In this document: piece by piece, positions 35,902-49,162 of the stretch
Layout: each line of letters opens with the position of its first letter
Position numbering within the stretch: the stretch's first letter is position 1
Assembly (NCBI GenBank): GCA_023079485.1
Contig: CM041084.1
Span: forward strand, 131,984,292 to 132,048,291
Length of the DNA: 64,000 bases
DNA from: Archilochus colubris
Taxonomy: Eukaryota > Chordata > Aves > Apodiformes > Trochilidae
Direction: 5' to 3'
Notes under the pieces: model-generated
Database searches by the model: none
Told to the model about the DNA's origin: nothing
The model's input: only the letters and a program-made list of their open reading frames with translations
Position numbers and translations under genes: made by a program

Positions 35902-38900
35902 AAGCCCTTAATTTCAATATCTGAGAACATCCTTCAGCCAAAAGTCTGAAAAAACCCAAACCAGCAGCCAAATAAAAACCCCACATAGCCACAGAAGGGT
36001 TTTTCCCCATTTAGTTCCAAAACATAATGTGACACTTTGTAGTGGCATATAGAAAGAAACTAGGCATTTATATCCTCATCCTCTTGTTGTACCTTAGCAA
36101 GATGCTCAGGTAGGTGGGCTTTCAGCAAATTCTGAACATACTTAGACAGAAGTTGTCTGCTTTCAAGATAGTTGTAATATTATTTGCAATACCAGAGTAA
36201 TGCTGTACCAAACAGCCTGAGAAAATCAACATCAAATGGGAGCAAGTAGACACTTCCATTTTAAGAAAAGTTATTTCAAGGGTAAACATAACATGTTTTA
36301 AAGGAAGCAAACTGGCCCAGAAGAAGTGAAGTACTCCAATCTGCAGTGTGGCATAGCCCTATGAACTCATTGGAGAGACTCAGGCCCAAGCTTGACCATG
36401 TTGGCACCCCAGGGCTTTTTCAGCTCTGAAAAGCCTCCTGAAAGATAGTATGGCTGCTAAAAAATACCACAAGCAAAAGGAGTCTTGGCAAGAAATGGAC
36501 CGAGCTTGGGGGAAAAGGTGAAAAAAAGAAGACAACTCATAACCTCTCTAACCAGCCATGGCTATTTTGGGTCTTTGCTCATGATGTGGTCTCAGGGCAG
36601 ATGCTGCCTCCCTTTGCTCACAACATATTTGTAGACTGAATTTACTTCATTATTTTCTTGTCATGTGCCCAAGGTCCACCTTCTGCCCAGCTCTTTGTTT
36701 CTATCTCTCTTCCAGCTGTTACCTTCTCAGTGTCTCTCAGCATACATTTTCAGTTCCCTCAGAAAATATTCATAAAGGTGTAAAGGAACATAATTTCAGA
36801 AATTCCCCCCTAGTATATTAAAGATTTGGCTACTTTGCAGCATACTAAAACTGGACGCATACAGAGGGGCTTTGAAAAGGTCAAATTCCGTGAATATCCA
36901 GTTTCTAACTATATTCAGCAGAGATTTTTGTGTTCATTTTGTCAGGCTATACTAACAAATGAGTTTGCTGATATTATTTATGGGATAGTAAATCTTATGT
37001 GCAACAACATAAAATTCATACTAATGAGCAGACATCCATCACTGATCTGTATGTTCAGTCAAAACAAAAATAAATATCTCAGACTTTGAATACCAAATTC
37101 TTAATAAGCCCTGAAGATGCACAATTTGATGATTAAATTATTCATAAATTTTCCACTGATTTATAGTTGTAAGTATATTTGACAATTTTTTAACTCATTT
37201 GTGGTTAATTTATAAATGGAAAAAGGTAAAAATTGCCACATGGGCTTCTTGCAATTTATTTCAAATAATGCCCTCCTAATGTTAATCAATTTATACTCCT
37301 GAAATTTTCCTAATGAAGCCTACTTTGATAGTTTCAAGAAGATTTTATCACATGCCAAATTGATTTACGCTGATATGACTTCTCTGTAGTCAGTGGAGTT
37401 AAACTGATTTATTCCTGATGAAGATCTAGCCTGCAGCAAGGTATTAAAATCCAAGAGATGCGTTTCCCAGCAAGTGCTCACAGCTGGAGGTGGCTGTGGT
37501 GGTGCCACTGAGGTAGGGGAGGTCTGGCTGGCAGAGAATTCCTACAGTTGTTTCTGTCACACCCTGGGTCACTGCTTCTCTTCACATCCAGTGAAAGAGG
37601 TTGTTGGGTGTAATCCCAACATAGCATGAAGATGAGAGTGTTGAATTCATTGAACCTGCCTCTCATTTTATTTTGAGCATCTGAGGGTGACAGAATGGGA
37701 ATCTGTTGCTTTCACCATGATTTTTCTATTCAGAACAGTGAAATTCTGGATTTTTCAGTGAAGTTGTCACTCCTGTAATACATTCAACATATGCTAGCAC
37801 GAAATTTCATCGTGCCAGGAAGTCAGTGAGGGAAGGTTTGCTTTAATCTAAACCTTTTCAGAAAACTTTGCAATCACAGCCAATTAATGGAATTGGAAAG
37901 AAAGGAAAAAGTGAAGAAATGAAAGCAAAACCAGAAAGAGATATGAAGAAATGAAATCCAGGAGCAAAGTAACAGAGGAAAAGGAGACAATTAATAAATA
38001 TAATTAAGTATGACTTGGAGATGTTAATGAGTATAGTGGTACTGTGGTCATCAAGAGAAGGCTATAGAATTCAATAGAGTGTCAGCTTGTGTGATTAAAG
38101 TCTCCTAGAAAAGAGTTTGTCATTAGATATCTGCCCTTGTTCTGCCCTTACATTATGTTCTTTCTTATCCTCACAGGCCTCAGCCACGCTGCCATTCAGT
38201 TTCCTGGAGTTTCCTGTGCTCCTTTGCTCCCTTCCAGCTACATTTCTGCTTCTTTTATGGCTTGTGCAGAGACACCACCATCCCAGCCAGGCCTCCTGCA
38301 CCCAAAAGCAGGAGCGGCTTTGCCTCTCTGTCACTGGCAGATTACAGTAAAGAGAGCAGAATGACGGCTGAAACACTCTTCCTACTTCCCCACTTCTTTA
38401 TGAACAGACCCCCAAAAGAGAGGGAATGAATTTCTTCCATCTTTCACAGAAACCCCTGTTGACTGCAACCCTTTCAGAGGCAAAAGTGGGGAAAGCAGTC
38501 AGTACACAGTGTTCACACCACACCATGCTGGGAAATGCAGCGCATCCATAGGGTACATGCCCAGGAAGCACTGCAGCCTGTCACACATACCCTTTGTCTT
38601 GGAATTTATGATTAATTGTAGTTTGTACTGTAGTCAGTCTCAAGAGACTGAAACCTCTTTTTAGCCACATGCTATGCTCCTCCATCCTCAATCCAAATAC
38701 CCAAACTAATGAGAGGGCCAGGAGGCAGAAACAGCTGTGGCTGCTTGCAGTGATGGTGGCAGAAGAAGAATGAAGTTCTCCTGACCTCCTCTGTCTATTT
38801 TCTGAGATTGTCCCCCAGTAAAACAAATAATTTATATCTCTGCATATTGCTAAGCCATTACAGCTCTGGGCTTTTACTCTGGATCATAAAAGTACCTCAG

Positions 38901-41900
38901 AGTTTTTAATCAATTCTATTAAATGACATTTCATTGGATGTCTTTTGTGCCAAAGCTCTCTTCTCCCCTGCTCTCAGTCCTAGATCCCTGCCAATGACTC
39001 ACTGGTTTCTGAAGCAAGGGAGCAAAAAAGAATGAGAAGGGGATAGTGAAAATAGGTTCTTTAGATGCCAATTACTAATGCAGACCTTGGATTTGTCTTA
39101 TGGATGGTGTTTGGCTTCTAGCAAAGTTAGCAAGTATTACTGTTCTGTGTCGATGTGGGGAAAATCAGATTGATTGCACAGATCAATGGCTCAGACACAA
39201 AAGCCCTCTGCATGCAGGCTAAACAATCATCTGTTAAAATGAGCCATATAATCCATGTACAGAGAGCTGAAATTCTCAGAAACAAGCTAGCATTTAAACC
39301 TAATGCTCAGTGTGAATAAATCTTAGTATCTTCTGCTGGAACTGACAGAAAAGATCTAGTGGATTTCCTAGAAAAATGACAGTCTGCTATTTGGAAGCTG
39401 CCAGAGAATGAGGATGTTTTCTGTATTGATTGATGCTGTAAAATACTCACCCACAACCAACTCAAGGGTACTCCTTCCAAGAACACAATGCTTGTAACTT
39501 TAGTGGAAATGAGAGATAAGGAGAAGATCCTTCAGGCAGCCTGGAAAGAGAGAAGCATTGAATTCCAAGGGCAAGTGATAACAATTTCTCCCAGACTTCA
39601 GCCAAAAGATACAAGAAAGGAGGAATTGGTATAAGTTTAAAAAGCCTTTGTAGATTTAAAATCCAAGGCTGTAATCTCTTCTGAAACTGGGAGTTGCATA
39701 TGAAAATAAAGATTACTTCCTCTGGGATGCAGATTGAGGGAAACAGTTTTTACAGATATCACCCTTGTTGTTGCCTCAGGCCATTCAGATGGATTAATTC
39801 CTCATGTTTTGCTGGCAGAGCCCAGGTAGTGAGTCCTGGCGATGTCCACTTTGTGCAAAAGCACCCATGGGAATTACAAGCAGCCCACCAAGTCTACTCC
39901 ATCATGGGGCCTGTGACAGATGGTACAGCTGCCAAAGCTAGTGGGGCTGAGCATCTGGGAAGTGTGTTGATTTAAAGCAGCTCTCAAGCAGTGGCTGCTG
40001 CTATGGCTGAGATGAGCACAGTTCAGAGCCTCTTTCCTAGCCCATGGGGGATCTGGGGCAGTATTCCCTTCCTGGAAGCAAGTACCAAATGTTTTGGAGG
40101 ATGAAGAAAAGCAGCATCCCTTCCCTATGGAAGGTTACTGCTGCCACGATTTCACAATGACACTTAGATTCCTCTAGGAAGTCTCTTGTCAGGCTTTTAT
40201 TTTATTTCTTGGCTTTGTCAGTGTCTTCTGTCTCTCCCTCTTTTTGATAAACAATGTGTGGTTTAAATATAGATAGTTCAGATAGTTCAGCTTCTGACTA
40301 TCTGTAATCAGGGATGAGTACCTATTTCTTGGGGTAAAATGGGCACATGGGGTCAGTTTACCAGCCCAAAGCTGAGACTACAGCTTTTGTGGCTGCACCC
40401 CATCTAGTTTAAGACTGGCAGTGTAGAAGGCTGGCCATGTTTTTCTCTATTTTTATTTGGAGTTTGAGAAAACTTTTTTCACCATCTGTCTATAATTGCA
40501 TTGCTACTGAGTGATAGCACACTTCTTAAGGGCCACCGAAATATAACTTTAATGATACCACATCGTCAGAAAAAAAACTAATGGAAGGAACTGAGGAAAA
40601 GATTACAGACTTGCAGAAGGTACTACTGTTTTTTAATCTGTGTGGACAGCCTCAGTGAGGGCCAGGACCTGACAACTAAATAGTGCTCTCACACTCAAGA
40701 AAGAGAGCACCCATGAGCTACAAGGCCCTGTTAGGCCAAATACAAAAGCCATTCCCACAAATGCAATGGAATGCAGCTCCCAAATCCATAGATACTTTGA
40801 AAAGTACACTACACCACTACAGAGATGTAATTATTTACAAGAATAATTAAGTTGAGTAGAAAACAAGGATTTCTTGTGTGTGTCAAGTCCACAGTGCCAG
40901 AAAATTACTGCTGATAATGCTGTCAGGAAAACTTTCCCAGTGTGCCTCATGAAGTAAGACAGCATCCTTGGTGGTCAGACGCTGAGGATACCGGAGAATC
41001 AATTTGTAACTGTAAACCTTGTCAGTTTTTACAGCTGAAAGCTTCTTCTTCACCAAAAAATCCCTGCAAACTGGCTACCCTGCCAACAGCAGAGAGATCA
41101 CTCTGGCCCTGCCAGCCCTTTCTTGGATAAAAACTTTGCAAATGTGGCGAGACTTTGTGCCTTTTAGTCATACAGTCTCTTCCATCCTACAGATCCCTTA
41201 ATTTCTGTGACTTTTGGTTTACTTAAAGAATTAATGCTAGGCCTGGTTTGTACCTTAAGAACTAAGGAAATTTTTGCACATTGATAAAATTTGACATGTT
41301 TTATCTGTGCCCTGCCATCAGAGTCCTAATGGGAATCCAAATGTTTTTAGAACTTTTTAACTGCCACACAAACCGTCAGGAGAGATACCCTATCTTTAAA
41401 TCAGAAAATAGCTTCTTTCCTGCTATCTTATCAAGCAGCACCACATAGTCCTACAAAATGTATCCTGGCCAAACTACTAATGGGGGGATGTTTACATACT
41501 AGACGGGAAGCTATGAGACCTGATTTGGGTAACCATAGGAAATGTGGGAAGCAAAGTGTGGTGCAGAAAGAATTACAGAACTGAAGAGGAAAAAAGTTTG
41601 GATATCAAGGCTCCTCTTAAAAGACTCAGGAGCACAGATAAGAAGACGTGATGGATATGGCTGGAAGAGATGTAAGTGACCAGTGACAAGATGACTGTTT
41701 AACTTGCCCATAGAGGATGATGAGAAATTTGTTAATATTAATTTAATTTTTCAGTTTTCCCCATAATTTATAGGGAATTTTCCCCATAAATTATGTTAAA
41801 CTATTTAGAAGTTCAGACAAGAACAGACAAAGAAAAGCTAAGGATTTGTGACTTAAAAGAAGCACGTATGCACTATATATGTTTATATGCAATACAGTAC

Positions 41901-43004
41901 TTTGAGACAGAATGATGGGAAATGTTAACAAATTATGTTTAAAAAAATAAAACAAACTAGAAAGTTTTGGAGATATTTCTGCTTCTATCTATCCAAGAAT
42001 ATTGAAATATAGGGTATACTTATATGTATAGTATTATATATGAATTTTTAGTTTTCCAGTTACTCTTTAAAAGTTGTAGTTGATTCTTTGGGAAAGAAAT
42101 AACAGTATTAATAATAGCAAATCTTTTATCCTCAGCCCATGGTGTTTTAGTGAACTCATAGAGGGTAAAAGGCACTGCCCTCCCTACAAACTGTATTGGC
42201 CATGTGAGGCTGGTGGGACTTCAAAACCTTCACCTCCTTTGCTCCTGTGTTTTTCTTACTTCACTTCACCTGTTAGATACTTGTCCTCTCTCATCCTCCA
42301 CATCTTGCTTTGGTTTTAACATGGTGGGTTCCCACTTCCATCCATCCCATGAGTGCCAGCTATTGTTGCCTACTTTTATCTTTTGCTAGAAGAATCTTCT
42401 TTCTTTAGCCAGCTCTGTTCCCAGGTTTAGGAGATGTCTGTGAGAATGATCTCCTTAACCTACATCCTAAAACCCCTTTGCCTTGGTGTCTACAAGACAG
42501 TCTGACACTGTTGAGATGACTGGTGTGTGAATAACATGTTCCATCACCTACAATAATTGTTTTGTTTGTTCAAGCCCATCTCCACCTGACTAATAAAGCA
42601 TGTGGGGTTCACTTGCTATTAATTCCTTTGCACTTATGCAAAGGAACACTTGTGCAAAGGACAAGCCTCTGACCAGAGCTGCATTACCTCAGTAGTGTAT
42701 GTACTGCAGCAGAAGTATGTGGTCTTTTTGTGTAAGAAAGCCCACTCTTGATCTGAAAGTTTAAATATAGAAAATATAGAGTGATTTATCCTTGCCTTAC
42801 AGTATATCCACTTGGATTTAGGAGCCAGCTCAGAAAGACTTGTTCACTCGCTGAGTTCAGCATGACTGTAACGTGCTTAGTTACAGTCTTGCTCTTGAAA
42901 AATTGATTCCACTTTCAGAAATATTACTGATTCTAGGGGTATTCACCACTGTAAATATAAGGAATATTGCAAAAACCTGGGAGCCTCAATTATCTTAATC
43001 ATCC
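35902..43004. other. Long non-coding stretch
   Basis: No gene recognised over about 7 kb. A near-perfect 34-base palindrome (41762-41795) is listed separately. About 37080-37430 has the TAAT/ATTA-rich, repeat-free texture of conserved non-coding DNA; this is an inference only. About 38150-38360 is GC-richer with frames open on both strands but no recognisable protein. An inverted repeat CCTTTGCA-CTTA-TGCAAAGG lies at 42625-42644. Confidence 0.5.
41762..41795. repeat. 34-base near-perfect palindrome
   Basis: The left arm CATAATTTATAGGGAA pairs with the right arm TTCCCCATAAATTATG with a single mismatch and a 2-base centre. The arms also make two near direct repeats of TTTTCCCCATAA(A)TTA. It could be a cruciform-prone sequence or the trace of a small inverted duplication. 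No function is evident. Confidence 0.85.
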
Positions 43005-43036
43005 TTTGCAACCTACATATTTCTATGATTCTATGA
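43005..43036 (+). mobile_element. CR1 3' tail scrap
   Basis: CTTTGCAACCTACATATTTC followed by TATGATTCTATGA resembles the very end of a CR1 element, where the TTCCAACCTA-type block is followed by ATTCTATG units. Only about 30 bases remain. Extreme 5' truncation of this kind is normal for CR1. Confidence 0.5.
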
Positions 43037-46000
43037 AATCCTGAAAACCATGGTCAGCTTTATAAAGTTCTCATCAAGTGTTTCAGTTCACATGAAGGGA
43101 AGGATCAGAAGTCTCAGGTATCTGCAGGTCCATTTAATCCATACTGCTCTAGTTCAGTATTATCTCAGAAGAAGATATTTTCTTAAAAAGTTTTGTATGC
43201 TTGGAACAAACCTGTTGGAAACATTTAAAAAGCAACTTTTCTCAGCATCTCAGATTTATCTGCTTTGTTTTTTAGTACAGCTGGCATTCCTATAATGCTC
43301 TCCATCCTTCACACTCAATTGTGACCAGCACTGAAGACACATGGAGAGCATAACACCTGAGTGGGACTCTTGACAAGAGCCACGGTGTCATCAAGCCACC
43401 ATGTGCCTTAAGACACCTTCATCCAGGACCATGGGATGGAAGGGAAACAACCTTGTGTGTCCCTTAGTAAAGAAGCCTCTGGAGGAATCTACATAAGAGT
43501 CAGGTGATGTGGGCAAAGTGTTTTGGATCTAGCTGAGCTAGCATCAGGCCTGAGCAGCTGAGGGGTGAATGCCTCTTCCTTGTGCTGTTGTTTCATCCTA
43601 CATTGAAAGGTAGAGGATGCTGGCTCAGAGTTATGGACTGCATACTGTGAAAAGACTTTTAAAATAACATCTGTTTTTCCACCCAAACTATAGGAAGCAT
43701 AGAGGAGTAGAATACGCACTAGGGGAAAAGGAAGAAATCCCCCCTTTTAACTTCAAGGAGTCTTTTTTAAAAGACTTTTTTTGTGTGCTTTTTTGATGTT
43801 TGGATTAAATATTAGGGCTTTTTATTTGATTCTTGTTACTGCGTAGAAGAGTGGAATGGAAAAGAATAGAAACCAAGTGGCTTGTGAAATGAAGAAAAAC
43901 AACCAGTGTCCATAAAATTAAATATGAACATATCTAGATCACGGTGTACCATAAAATCAAAAGACCTAAATCTCAAATAAAGAAATCTGTTATAAAAATT
44001 TAAAATACCGATTTTTAACAGGTTCTGTTAATCTTCATCAAGACGCTAGATGGGGATCTTGAGTCAGTCACGCCAGAGACTCCTTTATCCTGCTTTTTCA
44101 TTTATTTTCACGTGTTTTATCATAGACAAGGTACATGCAATGCAAGTTTACTCTCAAGGGTTTATATTTTTACTAAGGCTTTTTCTTGGGGGGGGGGTCA
44201 GGGTAATCTATAGTAAATAAATATTTACTTTTAAACATACAAGTTTAATTAGGTTTATACCATACCTTTCAAAAGAGAAGCCAATGCAGCTAGAACTGCA
44301 GAGCACATGCTCTACTTTGTCCTAATTACTTGTTAAATTCCACCAGCACATTGAAATTGTTTTCTCACTATTCAATGTGTGATGTGGTTTACATTGACAA
44401 TTGTTTTACCTCTGTGGAGCACAGATTATGATGAGGGGGAAGATGGTGGAGTCGCTCACTTATGGCAGTACTAATGACCCAAGCATTGTTATTCCCCTTA
44501 ATGGGATCTTTGTGTGCTAACTAAACCTGAGCAATACATCTGTGAAAGCTGCTTTCCTTCCATATGACTTGTACACACGATAATAAAATAATCTCTCTTG
44601 TTAACATGTTGTTGTTCGCTTAATGAGTACCTCTTTCTTTCATGTGATGTGAAGCTCAGCCATAAAATGTGAATTTTCATTTTATTTTGCATCACTGTCT
44701 TAAGTGGTTTCTTTCTTGACAAAGTCTTTCTTCTCCCTTTAATAAACCAGGCTTTTGCAAACTGCTTTGCAGAACAGCACATAAGACACTGACCTCAAGC
44801 TTTTGGACACTGCTATGGACCAGCCCTACCTAAAATAAGCTTGACTGTCTCAGCTCATTTCATAGGGACACACTAGTCCACACCATATAACGTGCAGTTT
44901 GGGATTATTGCCAGTCTCTGTACAGAAGATACTCAGAAACAAATTAGTGAAAGGTCTGACTGACTTCTCTCTGTGTCTCTAGAGGAAGGGTATATCCAAG
45001 GTGACATGGGATCATTCTTCGGGCAGCAGAAAGGAGAGATGGTAAAAAACAATCCCTGCAGTGGTCCTGTTGTTCTCAGTGTCTTGTGCCATTAACACTG
45101 GAACACTGTTCTGAAACATGCCTGTGGAGGAATAATTCATCCTGCAGAGTAAGAAGCTGAACACTGAGTCAGTTATTTTAAAAGGATCCTTTTAATATAA
45201 AAATACATTTAGAATGTATTTTAAATATACAATTGTTTCGTGATTTGGGAATGATTTTTATCTGATGGCAGACAGTGCTGCTTCTTGCAGAGCAGATTGG
45301 TCTGTCAGAGCAAAGGGAAAAAATAATATATTAAAGACATGAGATGCATGAAAAATGTCATTAAATAAATCTTTACTAGCCTTGAAATGGGGATGGTTTG
45401 CATAATTGATTAATCATAAGGGGACATTTTTGGTCACAGAAATTATCATTAGTAGTGCTCCAAAGTTAAATAATCTTTATACTAATAAAAAATGCCATTT
45501 TCTCCTCAGATCTTCCCAAGATCTCTTAGTCTCTCTGACTTTTACAGGCCTTAATAATTGAACAATACTTAACTGGAAGTGTGGGTGATGAAACCATTGT
45601 GAGCACATTTCTCTCCACGGTGCTTTACAAGAGCAGCAGCACACGCGGGCCCGATCCTGTGAGCTCGGCAGTGGTGCCCCTCCTGCCTTCACCAGCAGTT
45701 GGAATCCGGGCTTTTCCCTTCAAAATCCGTGCAATGGGAGCTTCCTGAACTTCCTGCTTTAAAAAGAAAAATATGATGGTGTTCAGTAGCATCTTTGTGC
45801 ACCCTTTTTCATTTGGATTTTAAGAGGAAACTCCCCTGATTGTTCCAAAAATTATGCTGACAGATAATTTCACTTTGTTGTGAAACTGTGGGCATGACAA
45901 GCATGTCAGACTTTTTTGTGATTCATTTAGGATGAATGTCCTTGCATCTAATTCAGAGATATAAGTATTTTTTTATTCCCAGGAATTTGATTAAGAGAAA

Positions 46001-46901
46001 TAGCTTTAGATACAGAGTTCTCGGGATTTTCTTTAGGCTGCTTTCTTTAAGGCTGTTTTACATTGAATAAAACAAGGATTGCCTGGAGCAGTAATGAGTT
46101 CACCAATGCTTGCCATACCTGATTTCATTACTGAATAAAAATGGAATATTTGTCCTAGCCTGGTCCCACAAAATGAAGTGGTCATCCTGTCTATTTGTTC
46201 TTTACTGTAAATCCTTCAGGGGTTATGAACGTAGCATCCATGACAAAAGGAGGAATGCAGATGTTTGGCATCATACAGAAGACTTCCCTATTTTGTATTT
46301 TGCTCTGGCCAGTTTAATTTGGTTTATTTAATCAGGAAATGGCCCTTACATTGAGACGTGTAGTTCCTTCTTATCACAAGCGTCCTTCTCAGGAGATCTC
46401 TACTCAAGTGTTGCAGTACACTGCAGACAGGAAAATGTGGTCAAAAGCACGTTTATTGCCCCATTTTTTAATCATGAAAATTCATGTACCTTAGTAGCAC
46501 ATTATAAGGGCTTCCAAACATGAGCAGAAGAATTGAGTGAAGATTAATCAAAAAGTAAAATCTTCTGATTTGTGAATTTATATACAGAATATAATAATAC
46601 ACATGTAAATATAAGTTTACTATTCACACTAACATATGTAATGAATATAATTACACAGAATTGAATATTGGTACTTATGTTGTGTAAAGATTTGAAGGAC
46701 AATGCAATGGACTTATCCAAGAATTTCAGTGGATTTAGATACTAATTGTACAAAATCAAGACCAACTTCATGACTAATAGTGGTCATATTTATAACTGCT
46801 CTGCAGTGTGAGGAACTCCTATAAATCTGCAGCTATAGTTAGACAAATTCAAAGCTAAATCTGGGGTTTTGAGATGAACCAAATTTTAATTTTCTCACCA
46901 A
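43037..46901. other. Non-coding stretch with conserved-element-like patches
   Basis: No gene or transposon recognised. A run of ten G sits at 44188-44197. About 44030-44640 and 45160-45480 are free of simple repeats and contain clustered ATTA, CATAATTGATTAATCATAA and GACAATTGTT-type motifs, as seen in developmental enhancers. This is only a texture-based suggestion. Confidence 0.45.
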
Positions 46902-46999
46902 TTTTGGGGTTGGTTTTTTTTTTTTTTTGGTTTGTGTATGGTTTTGTTTGGTTGGTTGGTTTTAGTGGTTTTTTTTTTTGTTAGTTTGTTTTTGGTTTT
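46902..46999. repeat. T/G-rich simple repeat
   Basis: Nearly 100 bases are almost wholly T and G, with a T run of 15 and another of 11, and GGTTT, GTTT and TTGG units between them. It is similar in make-up and in strand to the tracts at 6.65 kb and 16.45 kb. Confidence 0.85.
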
Positions 47000-47208
47000 C
47001 TCAGTAGAGTGGAACCAGAATAATGCAGAGATTTACATCTTTTGAAATTCTATGGAGCAAATTTATGTATGCCTTTGGCTGTAAAGAACACAGATGGTGA
47101 TTACTGATTTAAATAACTAATACTTAAAAAGTACTAACCATTCTTCTCCAGATTTGTTTCTATTCCATCTATATTTTATTAATTCAGTATCTCTATTTTA
47201 ATTCCTTA

Positions 47209-47288
47209 AGATTTATTTCATTATCACATTGATATGTGAAACAAGTGTAGATTTATTTCATTATCACATTGATATGTGAAACAAGTGT
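47209..47288. repeat. Perfect 40-bp tandem duplication
   Basis: Two head-to-tail copies of a 40-base unit starting AGATTTATTTCATTATCACA are identical at every position. The unit is not itself simple repeat. Absence of any difference suggests a recent event, a polymorphism, or an assembly artefact. Confidence 0.95.
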
Positions 47289-49130
47289 ATTTTAATCCTG
47301 TATTTGTTTTAAAATATTTCTTCCATAAGCAGGGATTTGTAATTTAGGCAAAAATTTTTTGTGTGCTTTTTTATCAAGCTTTAGTGATGGTTGTATTGAA
47401 GTTCATCTCTTTCTGCCTTTGTTTGGTACTCTGTTTTTTCTGTATCCATCTGAATTGGCTGTTCACTATTATCAAATATTTTTATGAACAGGAACACATT
47501 ACAGTGCTGCAATATGCTCAGCTGGTGTGGCATATATTCATTTTGCATTTTGCATCTCAGGTTTTGTGGTAATTTAGTCCCTAGACCCACAGCTGAGATT
47601 TACTAACATGGTGTGACTGCATTAGAGGTGCAGAGACACCCCTCCTTACTGAATCCACCTGCCAGTATATTTTTATAGCCATCCTAACAGTTCCTTAACT
47701 GTTATGATTTTCTTTTTTTTTTAAAGAAGTTGTCACACAGACACATGCTTTCTTCAACCTAATATTTTCCTTCTGTACTCCAATTCAAGAAAGCTTCCCA
47801 CCTCCTGTATTTAGGCAAGTTCTGAAAAGCATCAATTTTTACAGGCTCAGGCATTTTTCTAAACTTGGGGTGAATATTCCCAGGAATTGAATATTTTTTA
47901 TTAGTTACATTAAGAATGTATGAAACAAGGCATGCTATTTAAGACATTTAAAAGAATAAAGTATTTACAAACATAGCAGTCATTTTTGTCCAGCCCTGGA
48001 AGAAATCAGAGCTTAGCTGGTGTTAGGTAGAATACATGATTTTAAAAATAGGAGGTTATCATGGTCTCAGCCCATGTGGAGTACTAAAAATCCATTGGAT
48101 AGCAATGACTTTCAATCTCGAAAAAAATCAGGTTGCCTTCAGACTAGTGACCTAGATAAGATGGGATCTGTATTCTATTATCACTCCCTAAGCAACCTAG
48201 TCATGCATGGCACTTTATCACCTCTCATATCCCAGTGTGTTATAATATGCTGCTAGATCATATAGCACAGGATACTGCGGCAGTGTTACTTCTGCATGTA
48301 TCATGTTCTATATTTACTACGTATTTAAGAAAGACATGTCAAGCCTACTGGTCTTGTTGCAAACTATAAGGGAAATAATAATAAAATAAAAGGGACTTTT
48401 CCTGAGGCAAGGCAGTTAAGCCTCCAACAGAAGAAAATTTTATTTTTTGACATGTGGAGCTCCATATAGCTGGACAGGACTGACTCCAATCTAACTCGTC
48501 CTGCACATTCTTGTAATGTGTATTAAATGCACATTGATTCAGTCAGCTGCTAATTCAGGAGCCTGAGTAAATTGTCCAGGGAGGGAACAGAATGTCTCTA
48601 CCTGGAAAGGCTGGTGTTGTCCACAAGCTACTAGCTTAACCTATTCATAGAAAGCCCACGTTATTTCTGGCACAATTCTGTTCAATACAGATACTTTTCA
48701 TGGAAAATCTGTTTCCAGTATTGTGCACATGCCACTATCCCCTCTCTTGTCATAGTTGAATGCTGACATAAATCTTTTTCTAATAAAATGAACTATTCAA
48801 ATTATTTCTTTACTGAATGATGTCTGAAACAGATGTATTTTAATCTGCTGGGCACAGAAAATGAAATTTACATGTCAGTGAGGTCTTCCTGGTTAATAAA
48901 TGTTTTAAAAGAGAGAAAGCAGGAAGCTAAATATATGTAAACCTGCAGTGCTTTGCATAGAGTGTTTTTAGCAGAAAATGCAATATTCTTATACTAAATT
49001 ATGTCTTATTTATGAGACAAAAAGTGTACGTATTTTGTGATAATGAATATCATCCCTGTAGGGGTATCATATAAAATGCTGGAAAGAATTCCAATTTCAC
49101 CAGCAATACCTTGTGCTACTCCCAGTAATA

Positions 49131-49162
49131 TTTCTTTTTTTTTTTTTTTCTTTTTTTTTTTT
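49131..49162. repeat. Interrupted poly-T tract
   Basis: About 32 bases of T broken by two C residues. It would be the A-tail position of a minus-strand retroposon, but no element body was recognised on its right side. Confidence 0.85.

Noticed and set aside
38117..38364. GC-richer patch with frames open on both strands, preceded by a splice-acceptor-like CCTCACAG
   Set aside because: No donor at a sensible distance, no recognisable protein, and CpG density is not raised.
39451..39497. 47-bp minus-strand segment bounded by ACTAAAG and GTGAGT
   Set aside because: Short and unsupported; one frame is open but the peptide matches nothing recognised.
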